Numbered from the stretch's first letter, positions 25,111 through 38,950 are shown. The stretch: 64,000 nt of DNA from Erythrophleum ivorense (GCA_026724425.1 JAIUCV010000011.1:4857501-4921500); one strand, 5' to 3'. The notes: generated by a model from the letters alone, not told the origin. Translations and numbers: made by a program.

Positions 25111-25584
25111 TCTTAAATTTTTGTGGATTTACGATCTGGGTCATCCCGTGTCTTGTTTCCTGATGATAGAAAGAAAATATCTGTGTTGGGGGTGTTGTAT
25201 TTGTCATTTTACTTTTGCCCATCATGTATCAATATTAAAAGAAAAGAGGGGGAAAAAGAGCAGAAACGTAAAGGAAGGAAGAAGGATGCAATAGCAAGAA
25301 ACTGAAAAGGGCTCTAGAAATCATTTGGCTTCTTCGCAATTGGAGACATAACAACTGAAAATACAAAGATGAGTACTCCATAATTTACAAGTAAAAGTTT
25401 TCCTACAAAATCAATACGTCGGAAGGAGAAATCTCTCCTTGATTCTTATGGACAACAAAATCCCATTCCTAGTATGCTTCATGGAGAAATTTAAGCATAT
25501 TTTATGCATGAGTTATTGTGCAAAGCCTTAATAAAAGCTCACCAAAACATAGACATCATTGGATACTCACCCCTTAAAAATACT

Positions 25585-25593
<9 letters not shown>

Positions 25594-25617
<24 letters not shown>
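25594..25617. repeat. (GT)n microsatellite
   Basis: Uninterrupted GT dinucleotides following a short TATA run. Confidence 0.9.
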
Positions 25618-26309
25618 AAAATCTCTACCCATTGTTTCATTCAAAACACTATTTATAAGCCGAATTATACTATTTAAAAGCCACAGCTCACGTGAAACTC
25701 TGTTTCTTTTTTTATTTTCCATCTGTTTTATCTTCTATTTTATTTTATTTTCTCAGCTCTTTCTTAAGTCTCATGCGTCAATTCACTGTTTATTAGTGTT
25801 CAAATTATATTGGTCATTACTGTTTCATTTTAACTCAAAACCTACGGAAATTTTGAAGTGCGTCTGCACGAGCTTTTTTCTAGTTTTATATGTTTTTATT
25901 AACTCCTCACATAATTAACCTTGCATTATTTATATAAAAAAATTTCTGATATTCATGCGGATAAAGATACCTTAAATGTTGTATTAGCTGGAGAATTCCA
26001 CAAGGACAAAGGTATGAGGTAGCTGATGAAAAATACGGATTCAGTTCCCAAGCAAAGGCACAAATAAAGAACAAACGATATTCTTCTAAACCTTACAAAA
26101 GAACAATTATATTTCTTTCAACAAAAACATAAAGCTCTGAGATTTCACCCAAAAAAAAAAGGGTTTACGATTACAAAGAAAAGAAAAAGATACATCGTAA
26201 TGTACAACAATTAGCATCTGTGTGATTTCCATCCTTCCAGAAAAGAAAGCACCCTTGGGTGGAAATATTTCTTGTACTTGTGATCAGCCACTGTATTGCG
26301 GAAAGAGCT

Positions 26310-29300
26310 CTATTTCATGTATTCTAACACATCATGCGTAATACCTTCAAGGAAGGAAACAAAACCCATTACACTTGTGAGACCACTTCCATCAACATCC
26401 TGTTCCTCGATCAGAAAGTTCTCAAAAAATGAGGCATCATCCTGCCCTCCTCGGATAAATATGAGCTTGGGAGTGATGCTTCTCTCTTGCTTCAATTTGT
26501 TGATTGTAGTCCTTAACAAACCTGAAAAGGATGCATAATGGATTAGGTAGAATCACAGACTTATATTTCAACCAACTTGTCTGGAGAAGCCAGACAGCAG
26601 AGAGGGAGAAAAAAAAAATTAAAGAAGGCTCACAATCATGGGGAGGAGGGAAAGGAAGTGCTGGGTCTGCAGTTGAAGAGTAAAACACAATCAGAGTTGT
26701 GAACGCATCAAGGAAAAATATTGGACTGCCACTGGTAATTAGTGCAGCACGACTCAAGGAATGGCGTGGATATGCTTGTTTATCTGGAGTAGAATATGAA
26801 GTTAACACAGGATACACAGCACGGTGAAGGGAACTTGGTTCCAGAGCGCTACAGCACAAAAAAAGAAACTGAATGTAAATTCTTGAATATAGAAATTCAA
26901 TAGTAAAAGTATAAATCATGCCCCTTTAGCTTTTGCAGTTTCATTAAATAGAATCCTAGTTCAGCACCTACTCTCTCATGCTAGATTTAAATATTAATAA
27001 GCATGAAGATAAATTGAGATTATAGCTTTAAATAATTAGACCTTTCTGTTTAAAGTGGATATCAAGTACCCCAAGTGAGATTAGACATTCAGTCTCTTTC
27101 AAAAAGCTAAGGCAAGGTTTAAAATTTAATAACAACATATATACTGGGGTTGATACATTACAAACTAGTAAAATAGTGTCCGCAATATCTTTTTATTTGT
27201 CATTCCCAGGAAAGTAGACCCACTGGGTTCTAAATCCCACACCATAATTGTTATCACCCCCCTCCCCCCCAAAAAAAAAAAGACCATGTGCTAGAATTCT
27301 GAGGTCATTATTCAGACCTCTGAGATAATAAGTCTCTGACCATGTTCCAGAGAGTATAATAGTTTGCTTTTCATTTAAAGTGAAATGTGTTCTATTATAT
27401 TACATTGTCACCATATCAATTAATTCGTTTAGGTAATAATTTTCAATAGACATAGTACCAATCTTTCAATAGATACCCCAATTGTCAACAATTTAATAAT
27501 ACTTTTATGTAAAAATATAATGATGAAAAAAAACCAGTTACTTCGCATGATTTTGAAAAACAAATATATATATATATATTTTTTTTTTAACTATATATAA
27601 ATGGACAATTATCAAAGTAAAGGTCCAGCACACTTGCTCCCATGCAGCTGTTTTTAAATCCCTTCATCCCGATATTTATGCTATAATTCTGTAATTTTCA
27701 CTGTTCAAATAGATCTGTGAGCACCAATTACCTGAAAAGGCATTGCAGATAGATTCGATAGTCTGGGTGAACACCTTCTTCATGAAAGCGAAGAAGGGGA
27801 TTACGAAGGAGAGCAAAAATTAGGCGGGGTAGAGGCTGCAGTTGAGGACATTGGGAGAATGAAACATCAATCTGAGAACTTATGGAACTTCCACTCCTGT
27901 ACTGAACAAGTTTATAAGCATCATTGTACTGGGCGGTAAGGAGCACTAGCCAATCTTGAAGTAACATCCTGCCCTCCCGAATTCCTTCCTTTAAAGAAGC
28001 TAATATGACCTGCAAAATAATTGTATCCGTTGGACAAATAAAGGTTGATTTACATTTGTTTCTCAAGAGTACCAAAAGCAAGCATGGCACCATTATGGAT
28101 ATAAAGTCCCACATAGCTTGCTTACTTAGTGCAAGTGGTAAGGGATAATCTAGTTGCCTTTCTTATATGCCCATATGCTTATTTTTGATAGATCTATTCT
28201 GGGGATTTAAGTTCAAGAAGACAAGGGAAATCATATATTTAAAAGTAAGAAAGACAAGGAAGAACAATTATATGATTATCAAAAACAGTTTATAAACAAT
28301 TTTTTTCCCCCGCAGGGGGGGGGGGGGTGGTAAACATTAATCCAAAGGGTGAGGAAGTTGGGTAAGTTAAAAATTCACCTTGTGAACAAGCAAAGATAGC
28401 ACAACTTCAGGATCAACACTATCATAAAGTTCATGTATGTTCTGAGCAGCACTGAACTGCAAGGTTCGAATCCTCAATCGACGTTTAAGGGAATGCTTGG
28501 TTCTGCATCAATAGTCAACACACACGGAATTCCATCTTGCAGTAAAAAAAATTATTTACAGATGTTGGCAGAAAATGAGGAATTAAAACTTGATTATGAG
28601 GAAATGGAGGAACACAGGATATACTGCCCAAACAAGAGCATCAGAAAAGAGAAAGGAATTAACAATCTGGAAAGGGGTTGTTACAGAATGAAGCTAACCC
28701 TTATGAAGATCTTGCCAGTGAAAAAGTACATAAAGATTACACTAGATTTGAAGTGCACATTATAAAATCATGCTTAACAGTAATAAGTTTTGTAAGATTT
28801 ATGAAAGAATAAAAATGGTTAAAAAGTTACGACTAAGATACATATACAACTACTCAAATATCATTCACTGAATATTATATAGGGTTTTACATAGATAACA
28901 AGAATGATCTCCTGAATCCTAGGAAGTGAGGGATAAAATGATATTTTTTGCTAAATATCCTAACATATTAATTTCAACTTCCTTCAAAATGTTAAAAAAG
29001 CAAAGTCTTTGATTCCACAGAAAAAATCAACCCCTTGCTGATGTTCACCTGATGATATATATTAATGGAGATTCAACAAAGCCAGAAAAAAATAAAGAGT
29101 ATATTATGACTGGTCAAACGTCCCATTTTCAACTTGCAGATAATGTTATTGCTATAAAGATAAAGACAAAATAGCAAAATATTCACCAACTATCACTGTC
29201 AGCCAAACTGCAGACGTCAACACCTTGCATTTCATAAGATCTCAGTAATTGGTAAATATTCAAGAGTGTTGGAATTTAGAATTGAAGGATAAACTAAAGC

Positions 29301-32300
29301 TTTGCTTGGACATGAGAAGCCAGAGTCAAGGAATAAGGTACAAAGCTTAGAAGATACATAATTCAACTCCTTTGATCACAAAAACAGACCAAAAGAAAAT
29401 GAACTTGGCTATGACACTTAATTGGACTGCATCTATTATAGATAGCATGAAAAACATCAATTCATTGCAATAGGAGATGTAAACAATCAAAGAATAGATG
29501 TTCTCTGCTGGATTTACCATACCTGCCAGTAGAAACCACTCCTGGACTGGAAAGTTCTTCAGGAGGAACTACTACTGTGTACTGAAATGCAATCTGCAAT
29601 GTAGGAACTTCTGATGCATGCCTATCAGAAGGTAACAATAGACCTCAATCAGAACAGGAAATGTATCTAGAAGCACATTATGTTCTCTTATGTCCTATAA
29701 ATTGAGCAAGCAATTAAAATGACAATGACAACGAGAGATTGCAAAACTAATATCACATTACAGATGAAAATCATGTAATTTATGGCAAATATATCCAGCT
29801 TTTAATTAAGTTTCATAAGTTTTCCTTGGCATGCAATTTACAGGCCAAAAAGGGCATTTAATATCATCCAAATCCCTGCAACCAAAGAGAAAGCAATGAA
29901 CTTTGTAAGTTCTTGTGGAATTGATAAAATTCAAATTGATTCTGGTCGAGCAATCAGCATGCCTAATTAACTTGTTCCCCCCCCCCCCCCCCCCAAAAAA
30001 ACCAAAAAAAAAATTTTGGACCCTTGCATGCCCAGTAAACTCTGAAATCCTTGCTCATTTAAAAACAATAATTTGGAAGCTAGGCAATTTGATAAGATTT
30101 TTGTCAAGATTGTCAAATATCGGTATCATCTGTTTTTGATCAAGTACCAGCTGAGTATCAGCACTATAAGTAAGAAATTTGTCATTTGAGTTCAGCAGTT
30201 CAAGGCACAAAGAATAATTGTGCAACATCAACAGGTTTAGTTAAGCATTTGCCCATGGACATATTTTTTAAACTTTAGATACCTATCAATATTTGTCTGC
30301 ATCTCAAGTATAAAATAATATAGTTGTCTATTGAAAGCAGCGGTTCTTAGTATAAAGCTGCTTCCAACAGCTTAAATCAGAGTGCTGTGGTTTGCAAAGT
30401 TACAAATTATTTTGCTACTTCTTTGGAGCTCTGTTGAAGAAAAGCGTAGAGATCACAGAAAATAAATAAGAAAGTTAAAAGTTTTAGATTCAACAACTAC
30501 GTATTCTTGCCAACTTGCCATGCTTATATTAAGAGAAACCAAAAAATAGAAACAACACAGTATTTGATGGAGAACATTATAAGATTTAGCTTGGCAGATT
30601 GCATGACATATTCAAGAGAAAAAATTCCAGGGCTCAACATGGCATTATTCAACTTCTTAATGTATCTCACCTGAATAAGTACGTATTAAAAGTTGGAAAA
30701 AGTATACTTTTGATCCTTATAGTTTCACTCAATTTTTTATTTGGTCCCTATAGTTTAAAAATTTGCAATGAAGCCCTTATGATTTAAATAATCTTTAATT
30801 TAGTCCCAGACATTATATTTTTGTCAATTTTTAATTTGATCCCTATATATATATATGAGTTAATGTTACTTTGCTATCTATATTTTTTCCGCTTTTGTTA
30901 GCATAAATCATATATATTTAAAATGTCAAGACAATACATTGTTAGTTACATTAATAAAATTTAACAAAATACTGACAGAATTTTAACAGTAGGGACTAAA
31001 TTAAAAAATTTGTAAATTGTAAGGACCCAATTACAAAATTTTTAAACTATAGGGGCCAAATTGACAATTGAATGAAACTATAGGGATTAAAAGTATAATT
31101 TTCCCTAAAAAGTTTACAAGCATTCAAGCCAGTAAGTATAATGCTATGGTGGTAGTCAAAGGTAATTAGTACCTTGAAAATCCAACATTGTTGTCAAACT
31201 CAAAGTCATAAGCATATGTGGCATAAGAGTCACAACAGATGATGTGCTGAACATTTTCATACTGTGGATCTGGGAAAAAATGACCATACTGCAATATAAT
31301 AATACATTACTCTACAAGCAGATGAAAAAATTGTACTTTACAAATTTTATCCAATATCACAGACTTACAGAATGGCCAGGTTTAAATTCGGTTGATGTTC
31401 TCAATCGTAGTACACAGTTGAAAGCATATGGCCGAGTCAGCATCCGATACCTGCAAAATGAGAAGATCAAATATAGTCACCCAAAGTCATATATTCTAAA
31501 AAACTGGAATATAACATATCAGTTTAATCTCAATAAAACTAGCTAATACTAAAATTCCACAATTTATCTAAATTAAGCGACTGATAATTTTGCTGCCAAA
31601 GCAAGTAATGAGTGGGAATACTAAGTTACCAGTTGAGACTTGAGACTTACATGTCCTGAGGCAAAGTTGAATCCTCAGTACTTGTATATAATAATAAAGA
31701 ACCCCCACTTTCAATGCTCAGGAACTTTAGGGATGCCAAATCTGTGTACTCATTTGTTACAGCAAATATGTCCACACAGACACCTGCTTGAACAGCAACA
31801 GCAGCCTATAATACACATGTCAATTCTTCTACTTCTCACAAATAGAAGATAAAAATAAAAATAAACAGAGGTATAATACCAGATCTTTATAGAATGGTGT
31901 CTGCTCAGGGAGTAAAGCACGATCTGCATCCTCTCCTTTGCTGGCATATTGTTCACCATATCGCTTTGTATCCAATTGTCCAGGTCCATAATCAGGAGGA
32001 CCAGACAAGAAAGCAAAAACTCTAGCTGCAGCAGTACTCAATAAAAATAAGATCTACTTGAAGCCTTTAAGAGTATAATATAATGAACATGAAAGCAACA
32101 TGTTAACTAAAACATAGATGATGAGCTTTGAATTTGATCATGCACACCTAAAGCAAAGGTGTTTCCGTATTCAGATCCAAGGTAATTGAAAAGGGCTTCC
32201 ATTGCCACCCCAAAACCACGCCCACCTATCAGAACACCATCCAGTCCTTGACCTGCTGCTGTGGTTCTCTCCCATGAAGTTGTTGGTCTAAGTGTTTCAA

Positions 32301-34687
32301 GGGCAGATGCAATACGTTCCTTACAAGTTTCCACCTACAATAAAATTATAGATTTTAGACTACAATCAAAATTTATCCATATATATAATGCAATAATTGT
32401 AATTCAAAATGAGAACACAACTTTAAAAATTGCAAAATATTCCACATTATTAACCTACAGGAGCCAAAAACTGCAACAAGGGCATGACATCTTCAAGCTC
32501 AATTCGTAAGGTTCCCTCTGTATCTGGAGGGATGAAAACATTTTTTACAACAGGTATAGGACCTTGAACATCATACAACCCTAATTTGTGGCTGAAGGTA
32601 GCAAGCCCAAAAAGTGAGCCAGGAGCAAGAGCTGCAAATGAAAAATAATAATTAAGAGCCAACTTTCTAAAGGTTTAATTTTTGCAGGAAAGAAACATAT
32701 ACAGTTAGATCCAAATATTAACCTTCCAAAGCTGCGAGCAATGCACTTTTAGTGAGTTCTAGAAACTCCTCTGAAGCTGCAGATAACCCAGAATATTGTA
32801 TTGTTGACACAAAATCACAAATATATATATATATATATAATACATAGGCATATTTACAATATCAATCAAGGCTACATAAGAGACAAGAACAGGAAAAAAG
32901 AAACCTCTAGAAATTAATAATAATTACAGTAAACTACTAAGGGAAACTAGTTTATATTGGTCATTGTAGCCTTCTTATATAGGTTCAGATAGATAAGGAA
33001 GAGGCAAAAAGAGAGGGAGATTTGAAAAGGGGAAAATATTCAAAATTATATTAAAGTCCCCGGTCTCAGCAATTTTAGAGATTAAACTAGTATTTTGCAG
33101 TTATGCCTTTTTCTTTCTACAAAAGTAAGGCTAAGAAACGCATAGCCTCCATCACTGTGCCAACTGTTATATCGGTCCAACTAGTTGCAATTACAACTTC
33201 AATAATTATCATATCAAAGACTGGGCAAAATGCCATGTTGCCAACCCTAGAAAATCTTATATTTTTAAATGCTTCGAAAGGGCTGTGCAATAAAGCTTCC
33301 AGGGCTTTAAACATGATAGAAGAAGCACAAGAGAGAAGAAACAAGCCAACAAATTTTCAGTTATAAGAAATTAAATAAGCATTTGAAAACAGCCAATATC
33401 TAAAGAATACTTTTCATTTTAGAATATCACAGTAAATGTATTTCCTTACAACCTTTGGATGTCTGAAAGTCCGCAAAATAAACATTTGAAAACAGCCAAC
33501 ATCTGAAGAATACTTTTCTTTACCCTGATGGGACTTTTCTGCCTTTTATTACTCACAGACATAAGACTCTGGGTATTTTGAAACCATGATCTCACCCTCG
33601 ACCCTCATTCTTAAAGCAGGTAAGGAGATATTGGAACCAAATTCACAGTGTAGTCCCTGCTTTTTCATGTGTTACCAAAAAAAATCAAATCAAATCAAAA
33701 TAAGCAACAAAACATGCTAACGTGTCAGCTCAATAAATCATTGATTTTACACTTAACTATGTTAAATATTCATCAGAAGTACAAATTTAGGTACCAAGAC
33801 TATCTATTGACGCAGTGAAAATCAATCCAACCATGGAAATGCAAAAATTGCAGTTAATACCCAAAGCGTGAATTCCCTAACCAAGCAGCCATGTTGAACC
33901 ACCCCCATTCTTAACACCCAATCACGAACATTCAGTTGAAAATTATTACAATTGGTATACAAATACGCTGTGATGCAAATATTATAAAAATGAAATAACC
34001 GTTTAACCAATAGAATCTTACAGGACAAGTCGACAGCAGCAACATAGACTGGACGGGCTTGCATTGCTGCTTCCTCTGATGAGTCCTCTGCAGTAAATAA
34101 CAAGTAAGCGATCTCAACAGTGTAAATCCTCATAATGTGCTATTAACAATTGCGAAGGGACGAGATAGAAAATTGAGGGGAAAAAATTCACTTCAAGTTT
34201 AATGTTTTGCACTGCGGCCCAAAGATAATTTATGCACCGATTAACCTCCAAGGTACATAAAAGTAATTGGAGATGTATGACGTTACAATTCCACTAATTT
34301 TACCATAAGTTCCGAAAAGTTTCCTGCCACCAAGTGAAAATCGCCATGAAGTCACATACCCGGTAATTCAAGATCTATGAAGGAGGACATCATCTCGGCA
34401 CAAGACTGTGGATGAGAGTATCGAGTAATAGCCTTGGATGAAAGGCCATTGAGGGTCCCGCAGAGAGAGCAACTCCATGACCACTGTTCGAGCTCGCAGT
34501 AAGTATTGAAGTATGCCCAACAGTTTTCACACCGGGGCAAGAGGTGTCCGTCAGATCCATACACCGGACCTTGACCGTTTTCGTTCTTGGCGGCGAAAGG
34601 CGTCACCGTCACTCCCCATGGCAAACCCGAGCCCTCCTGGGCGTCCGGGTCAATTGGGAAGCGCGAGACTGTTGCCCTCACTGCCAT
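26310..34687 (-). CDS. SEC23: COPII coat protein SEC23
   Basis: Fourteen exons: 34687-34360, 34087-34022, 32776-32723, 32631-32459, 32334-32148, 32025-31880, 31805-31651, 31450-31369, 31288-31173, 29621-29523, 28502-28379, 28009-27732, 26848-26634, 26521-26310; 744 residues, close to the usual size. SEC23 pairs with SEC24 on the SAR1 GTPase at ER exit sites and supplies GAP activity for COPII vesicles. The N-terminal zinc finger is C53-x2-C56 and C73-x2-C76. Next come the trunk (VYVAAVDLS, GLATFSHKLGLYDV, GVCVDIFAVTNEY), the beta-sandwich and helical part (LRIRTLQFSAAQNIHELYDS) and the gelsolin-like end (PKLIFIRGGQDDASFFENFL to the stop). Exon 4 ends at the GTAGGT donor; the GTTAAT donor 4 nt further on would break the frame before VETCKERI. 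A Mutator-type MITE lies in the 1.55-kb intron between exons 9 and 10. Plants have several SEC23 paralogues, so the exact orthologue is open. Confidence 0.94.
30695..31105. mobile_element. Mutator-type MITE in a SEC23 intron
   Basis: A 411-bp element. The left end reads GGAAAAAGTATACTTTTGAT. The minus strand of the right end reads GGGAAAATTATACTTTTAAT. The inverted arms go on through CTATAGTTTCA and TCCCTATAGTTTAAAAAT on both sides for well over 100 bp. The flanks TTAAAAGTT (30686-30694) and TAAAAAGTT (31106-31114) match at 8 of 9 bases, a 9-bp target duplication typical of Mutator-like elements. No coding capacity. It lies between SEC23 exons 9 and 10 and keeps clear of both splice sites. 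Confidence 0.8.
32819..32839. repeat. (AT)n microsatellite in SEC23 intron 2
   Basis: Short AT dinucleotide run about 45 bp upstream, in transcript sense, of SEC23 exon 3. Confidence 0.8.
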
Positions 34688-35039
34688 GGTTTCAAGAGAG
34701 GAGGAGATGTAGATCGTTCAGTGTATATGTGCGCTGACCGTGGGAGAGATTCAAACACCCAATGGGTCACATTCGTTTTCTGTCACTTTCTTTTCCTTTC
34801 TTTCTCTTGTTCCCTTGGTTTCTCGAGAAACAAACGAGTTGGCCAGGTGGAACACTCCACATAAGTTGTACCATTCATGTAGTGCCACGTCATAAAAATG
34901 AATAGGCTGAGTCTAAGCTTGACAAAAATCAAGGATTTTGCTAGGGAGATTTTGTGTATATAATAATAAAAAAATTAATTTTTATTAATCTTAAAGATAT
35001 TTAAATTGTGAAAACCTTGATTTCTTGAAAGAATAATTA

Positions 35040-38000
35040 TAAAACTAAATAAATTTTTTATTAAATACTTTCTTGATCTCATTAATTTTATAAAAAATTG
35101 AATTAATCTTTCTAATTTAGAAGTTGATAATATTATCTTTTATTTTTAAAATAATTCAATATTATTTTCTGTCACATTTTCATTTTCATTTAAAATTTAA
35201 TATTAATTTTAATTGTTTGTTGATTTGAAAGCCAAATTTGAAATCGAATTAATAGAATTAGGTAAATAAATAAAGTCTAAACCAATAAATTATTAAATTT
35301 GACATTAAATTTTCTATGAATAGATTTTTTTTAAAAAAATTTCAAAGTATCCTCCTAAGTAATTTTTTTCAAATCATAGAGTGGTTAAAAAATACCCTCT
35401 TCAAAATTAAATCATTTTCAAAAGGTCTAAGAAGCACAATAATCATCCTTAACTTAGAATTATGCGTAATCTGTCTTCTTTAACATTAAAACTTGACAAT
35501 CAAGTCTTTAAACTTCTAGATTTGTGTAATTTAATCCTTCTATCACATCTTCATTATAAGTTAATGTTAATTTTAACCATTTTCTAATTTGAACATTAAA
35601 TTTGAATTTGAATTAACAATACCATGTAAATAAATAACATTTAAATCAATAAAATATTAAATTTGACATTAAGTGTCTAATAATTATGTAACAAAAAGGT
35701 AAAACTAAATTATTTTAAAGAGGTCACAAAACTCTCCCTCTCTCAAAACTTAGGTTCATATGTAACTTATTTCCCTCAATTTTGAAACTTGACAATCAAT
35801 TTTTTAAATTTGTAAATTTGTGCAGTTTAACCCTTTTCATGACAATTTCATTCAAAGCCCAGACTTAACCTTCCATCTAAGATAATGAATCACCACGTCA
35901 TCTTTGCCCCACCAATATGGCATCTAACTATTCCCTTATTTGACCCAAATTCTTTTATCTTGTAAAAACCCCAATTTCCCTTATTTTGTAACATCCATTC
36001 TCCAAGAATTATCACCTTGTAAATTCTAGCCATGAACCTCAATAAGATCAAAGGAATCATCATCTTCTACAAGACAGTGGTAAGTAATAACATTATAGTT
36101 CCAAACAAAAAGCACAAACTAGAACACCGTAACAACAAAAATGCTAAAAGCCTAGAAAAAGCTAAAACCAAAAATTTAGGCTCCCTTTGGGTTGTAATAT
36201 CGTAAACGTATTTTTTTTATATAATTTGTGTAATGTCTATTTTCTTTTTATATTTATTATTCTATCTTTCAAATCGTCTTTTTAAAAATAAAGACAAAAT
36301 AATCATTTTTTATTTCACCTATCTCTGTCTATCTATTTTTTATATTCCCTTCACCGATACATTCTTTGTCCAAATATACATTTATAGTCAAACGAAAAAA
36401 ATCACATATACCAACATGTGCTTACAACAAATACCTCTCTAAGATGGTAAAATCTTGTCTTTTGCTTTGATTGGATTTTGACCCAAACTTTAAAACGTTG
36501 TTAACTTGTGATTAGGGATGCAATAATAACTCCTACTAATTGAAACCATGCGATTTTTAGCCATTAAGCGAAAGGAATTCATTGTCAAAGACATAGGTTT
36601 CATGAACACCATCAAAGTAGCAAAGCACAAGGCAGTGTCATTTTGATCAAGCTTCGACCAATCCATGTTATTCCGATGCTCCTTCAATGACTTCCAAGAC
36701 ACTTTATATGCCCACTCCAATTGTCAATTCTACCATAAGTGTGACATCACCAACACCATCAACTTTACGAGATTGGAGAATCCAAGGTCCTTATAAACCC
36801 TATGTTGTAATCTTATATTTTTGATATGAGACTTAAGTTCCATACCATACAATAGGTCCTAATAAGACAATCCCTCCCAAACTGATTCAACATAATCACA
36901 ACTGGAGGCAGACAAAATCCAAACCATAACACTAGAATTATTATATTAAAATTTTCAATCTCTACACTTAATAATCTCACTGCTCTAATGTACATTGGTT
37001 GGCTACGGAAAGATGTTAACTTTTGATAATGTAATTATTTTAACATGTTTTTATAAGTTAATTTTAGTTTATTTTTTTAGTTTTTAGGTAATAAAAATTA
37101 GTGTTTTAATCTCAACTTCAAATATGTTAAGTAATTTTGTTTTTAAATAGCTTAAGTGTAAAATATTGGCTTAGTTTTTGACAATTTGTAATTAATTAAT
37201 ACCATGAGTTTTCATAGAGTTTAAGTTGCTACTAAATCAAGTTTTAGAGTTCCAGAATCATGATCAAGAAAACCTAGAGCCAAAACATTGGAATGGTGAT
37301 AAAAATTACATGATTTCTAGAGGAGCATATTCTAACAACACAACGCCCAAATTTCTAGTTTTTGTTTTTAAGCTTGAGAGCTCATGGCCACTGCCAAAAA
37401 ATGTTCTAGTTACAGCACCACATTGTTAAGTTAGATACACAATCATTTTGGCACAATTTTTTAGGCATTTCTAATGGATTTTTTTTTTTTTTTTGGGTTT
37501 AAGAGGTGAGGTCTAGAGATTCCTCAAATGTTGGGAGGAGATTTTAAAGCTTTAATCAGTAAGGAAAAGGCTAGGGAATTGCAGAAACGGATCAATTATT
37601 CAATATTTTCTCTGTGTCTCTACCTTTCTTCGTATTTTGTGATTGTTTGATAGATGCTCTGTTCTTAATGATAAATTCCTTTTATAAGGAATGGCTAAAG
37701 ATTTGTACAGAGGATTATTAAGAATACTACTATGAATTAGAGCTTGGATACTTTCCTTTCTTGCAATGAATGACATATATATACGTGCTTATTCAATTCA
37801 TTCTTCACGTGCCATCAATTGAGTTGATTTGGGATTTCAAATTGAATTTAGAAAAAAGGAATTAAGAATAAACATTGACTTGAATAATGTAAGTTCATGA
37901 AACTTGTTGCATTGAATGGATTGATTCATCTACAAGATAAGAATATACTAGTTGATCTCACATAGTCAAAATACGACTTGTGCACAATTACATAATTTAA

Positions 38001-38950
38001 TTTTATAAGTAATTAGGAATTTGGCTAAATGATACACCCATAGATAATTTAGAAGACACTTATAAACATATTAAAGCTCTAAGCTAGCAAATATTATCAT
38101 TAAAAATACGATAAAGAAAAATTATTCAGGTTCTATTAAAGTATTAGGGGGACTAATAATCATAAACCTATATTTTTGTTGAATTTTGTCTTGGACACTC
38201 TACCATGTTTTATTTTTGCTTCATTATTTTAAATTTGCTTTTAAGTTCTAGTAATCATTTAGTTTGATTTAAATTAAAGTATATAATTTTAATACTTAAT
38301 AACTCTCTTAATAACAGATCCTTATAAGAATAATATTTTATTTATTGTATTATTTATACAGTACATATACTTGCATAGAATACCGTACCATCGCCATTAT
38401 GCTATCTCACATTTAAGTCATTCCTGAACCTTTTGGGTTCAAAAGAATGGGTTCCCAATATAGAGCTCGCAATATAATTTTATGCTTAGTTTTTACAAGA
38501 TGCTGATTCTTGAAGAATGGTTTCTACAAAATAGGAGAAATTGGAATTTTTACAAGACGAGGGCATTTTGATCAATTAGGAGAATGGTTAGGTGCTGCAT
38601 CAGCAAGTCAAAGATGACAAGATGACGCATAATGCGATAGAGAAGATTTTGTTTTAAGGTTTTGGATGAAATTATTAACGGGATAGTTAAATTGCAAATA
38701 TATAAAAGTTTAAGGGGTTGATTGTAATATTTTAAAGTTAAGGGGAGTCAATTTCACATTATGATAAATTTTTAAGAGAATTATGGGCATTTTGAACTTT
38801 TAGAAAGTAGAAGATAACATTGTTTATTTGCAAGATTAAAAAAATTAAAATAACATATCTATAAATCTAAAAGGGACTGAATTTTATTTAAATCTAAAAT
38901 TTTAAAAGTTGTCTTCATTTTTATTCCTTTACTTTTATGATATTCAATTT
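35040..38950. repeat. Compound repeat: diverged tandem units with an inverted counterpart
   Basis: The left part (35.04-36.04 kb) looks like three diverged units of about 300-360 bp. ACTTGACAATCAA occurs at two equivalent places (35.49 and 35.79 kb), and AAATTTGACATTAA ends equivalent stretches at 35.3 and 35.67 kb. The right part (about 38.47-38.83 kb) is the reverse complement of the last unit. Its minus strand has TCTTGTAAAAATTCCAATTT and CTATTTTGTAGAAACCATTC; the left part has TCTTGTAAAAACCCCAATTT and CTTATTTTGTAACATCCATTC. About 2.4 kb of unrelated sequence lies between. It could be one large inverted-repeat transposon or two insertions in opposite orientation. Confidence 0.6.

Larger units (their letters stand above)
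23100..26309. other. Intergenic region: LIF2-like 5' region and SEC23 3' region
   Basis: No separate gene is supported. From 23100 to about 24650 lies the presumed 5' leader, leader introns and promoter of the LIF2-like gene. On the minus strand, splice-like sites include TTGCAG|GACCG near 23748 and TTGAG|GTACT near 24470. From 24780 to 25110 there is an AT-rich repeat related to 41.1-41.6 kb. A (GT)n run occupies 25594-25617. The bases just below 26310 are the SEC23 3' UTR. Confidence 0.5.

Noticed and set aside
25123..25305. 60-codon plus-strand frame near 25.2 kb as a gene
   Set aside because: No family resemblance, very Lys/Ser-rich composition and no splice or leader support.
32455..32459. 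The GTTAAT donor at the end of SEC23 exon 4
   Set aside because: Using it leaves phase 1 and breaks the frame into VETCKERI. The GTAGGT donor 4 nt earlier gives the conserved APVETCKERI.
36490..36995. Minus-strand frames between the arms of the 35-39 kb repeat as a transposase
   Set aside because: No transposase motif (DDE, zinc finger or hAT dimerisation) is visible, and stops interrupt the frame. Left as unassigned.
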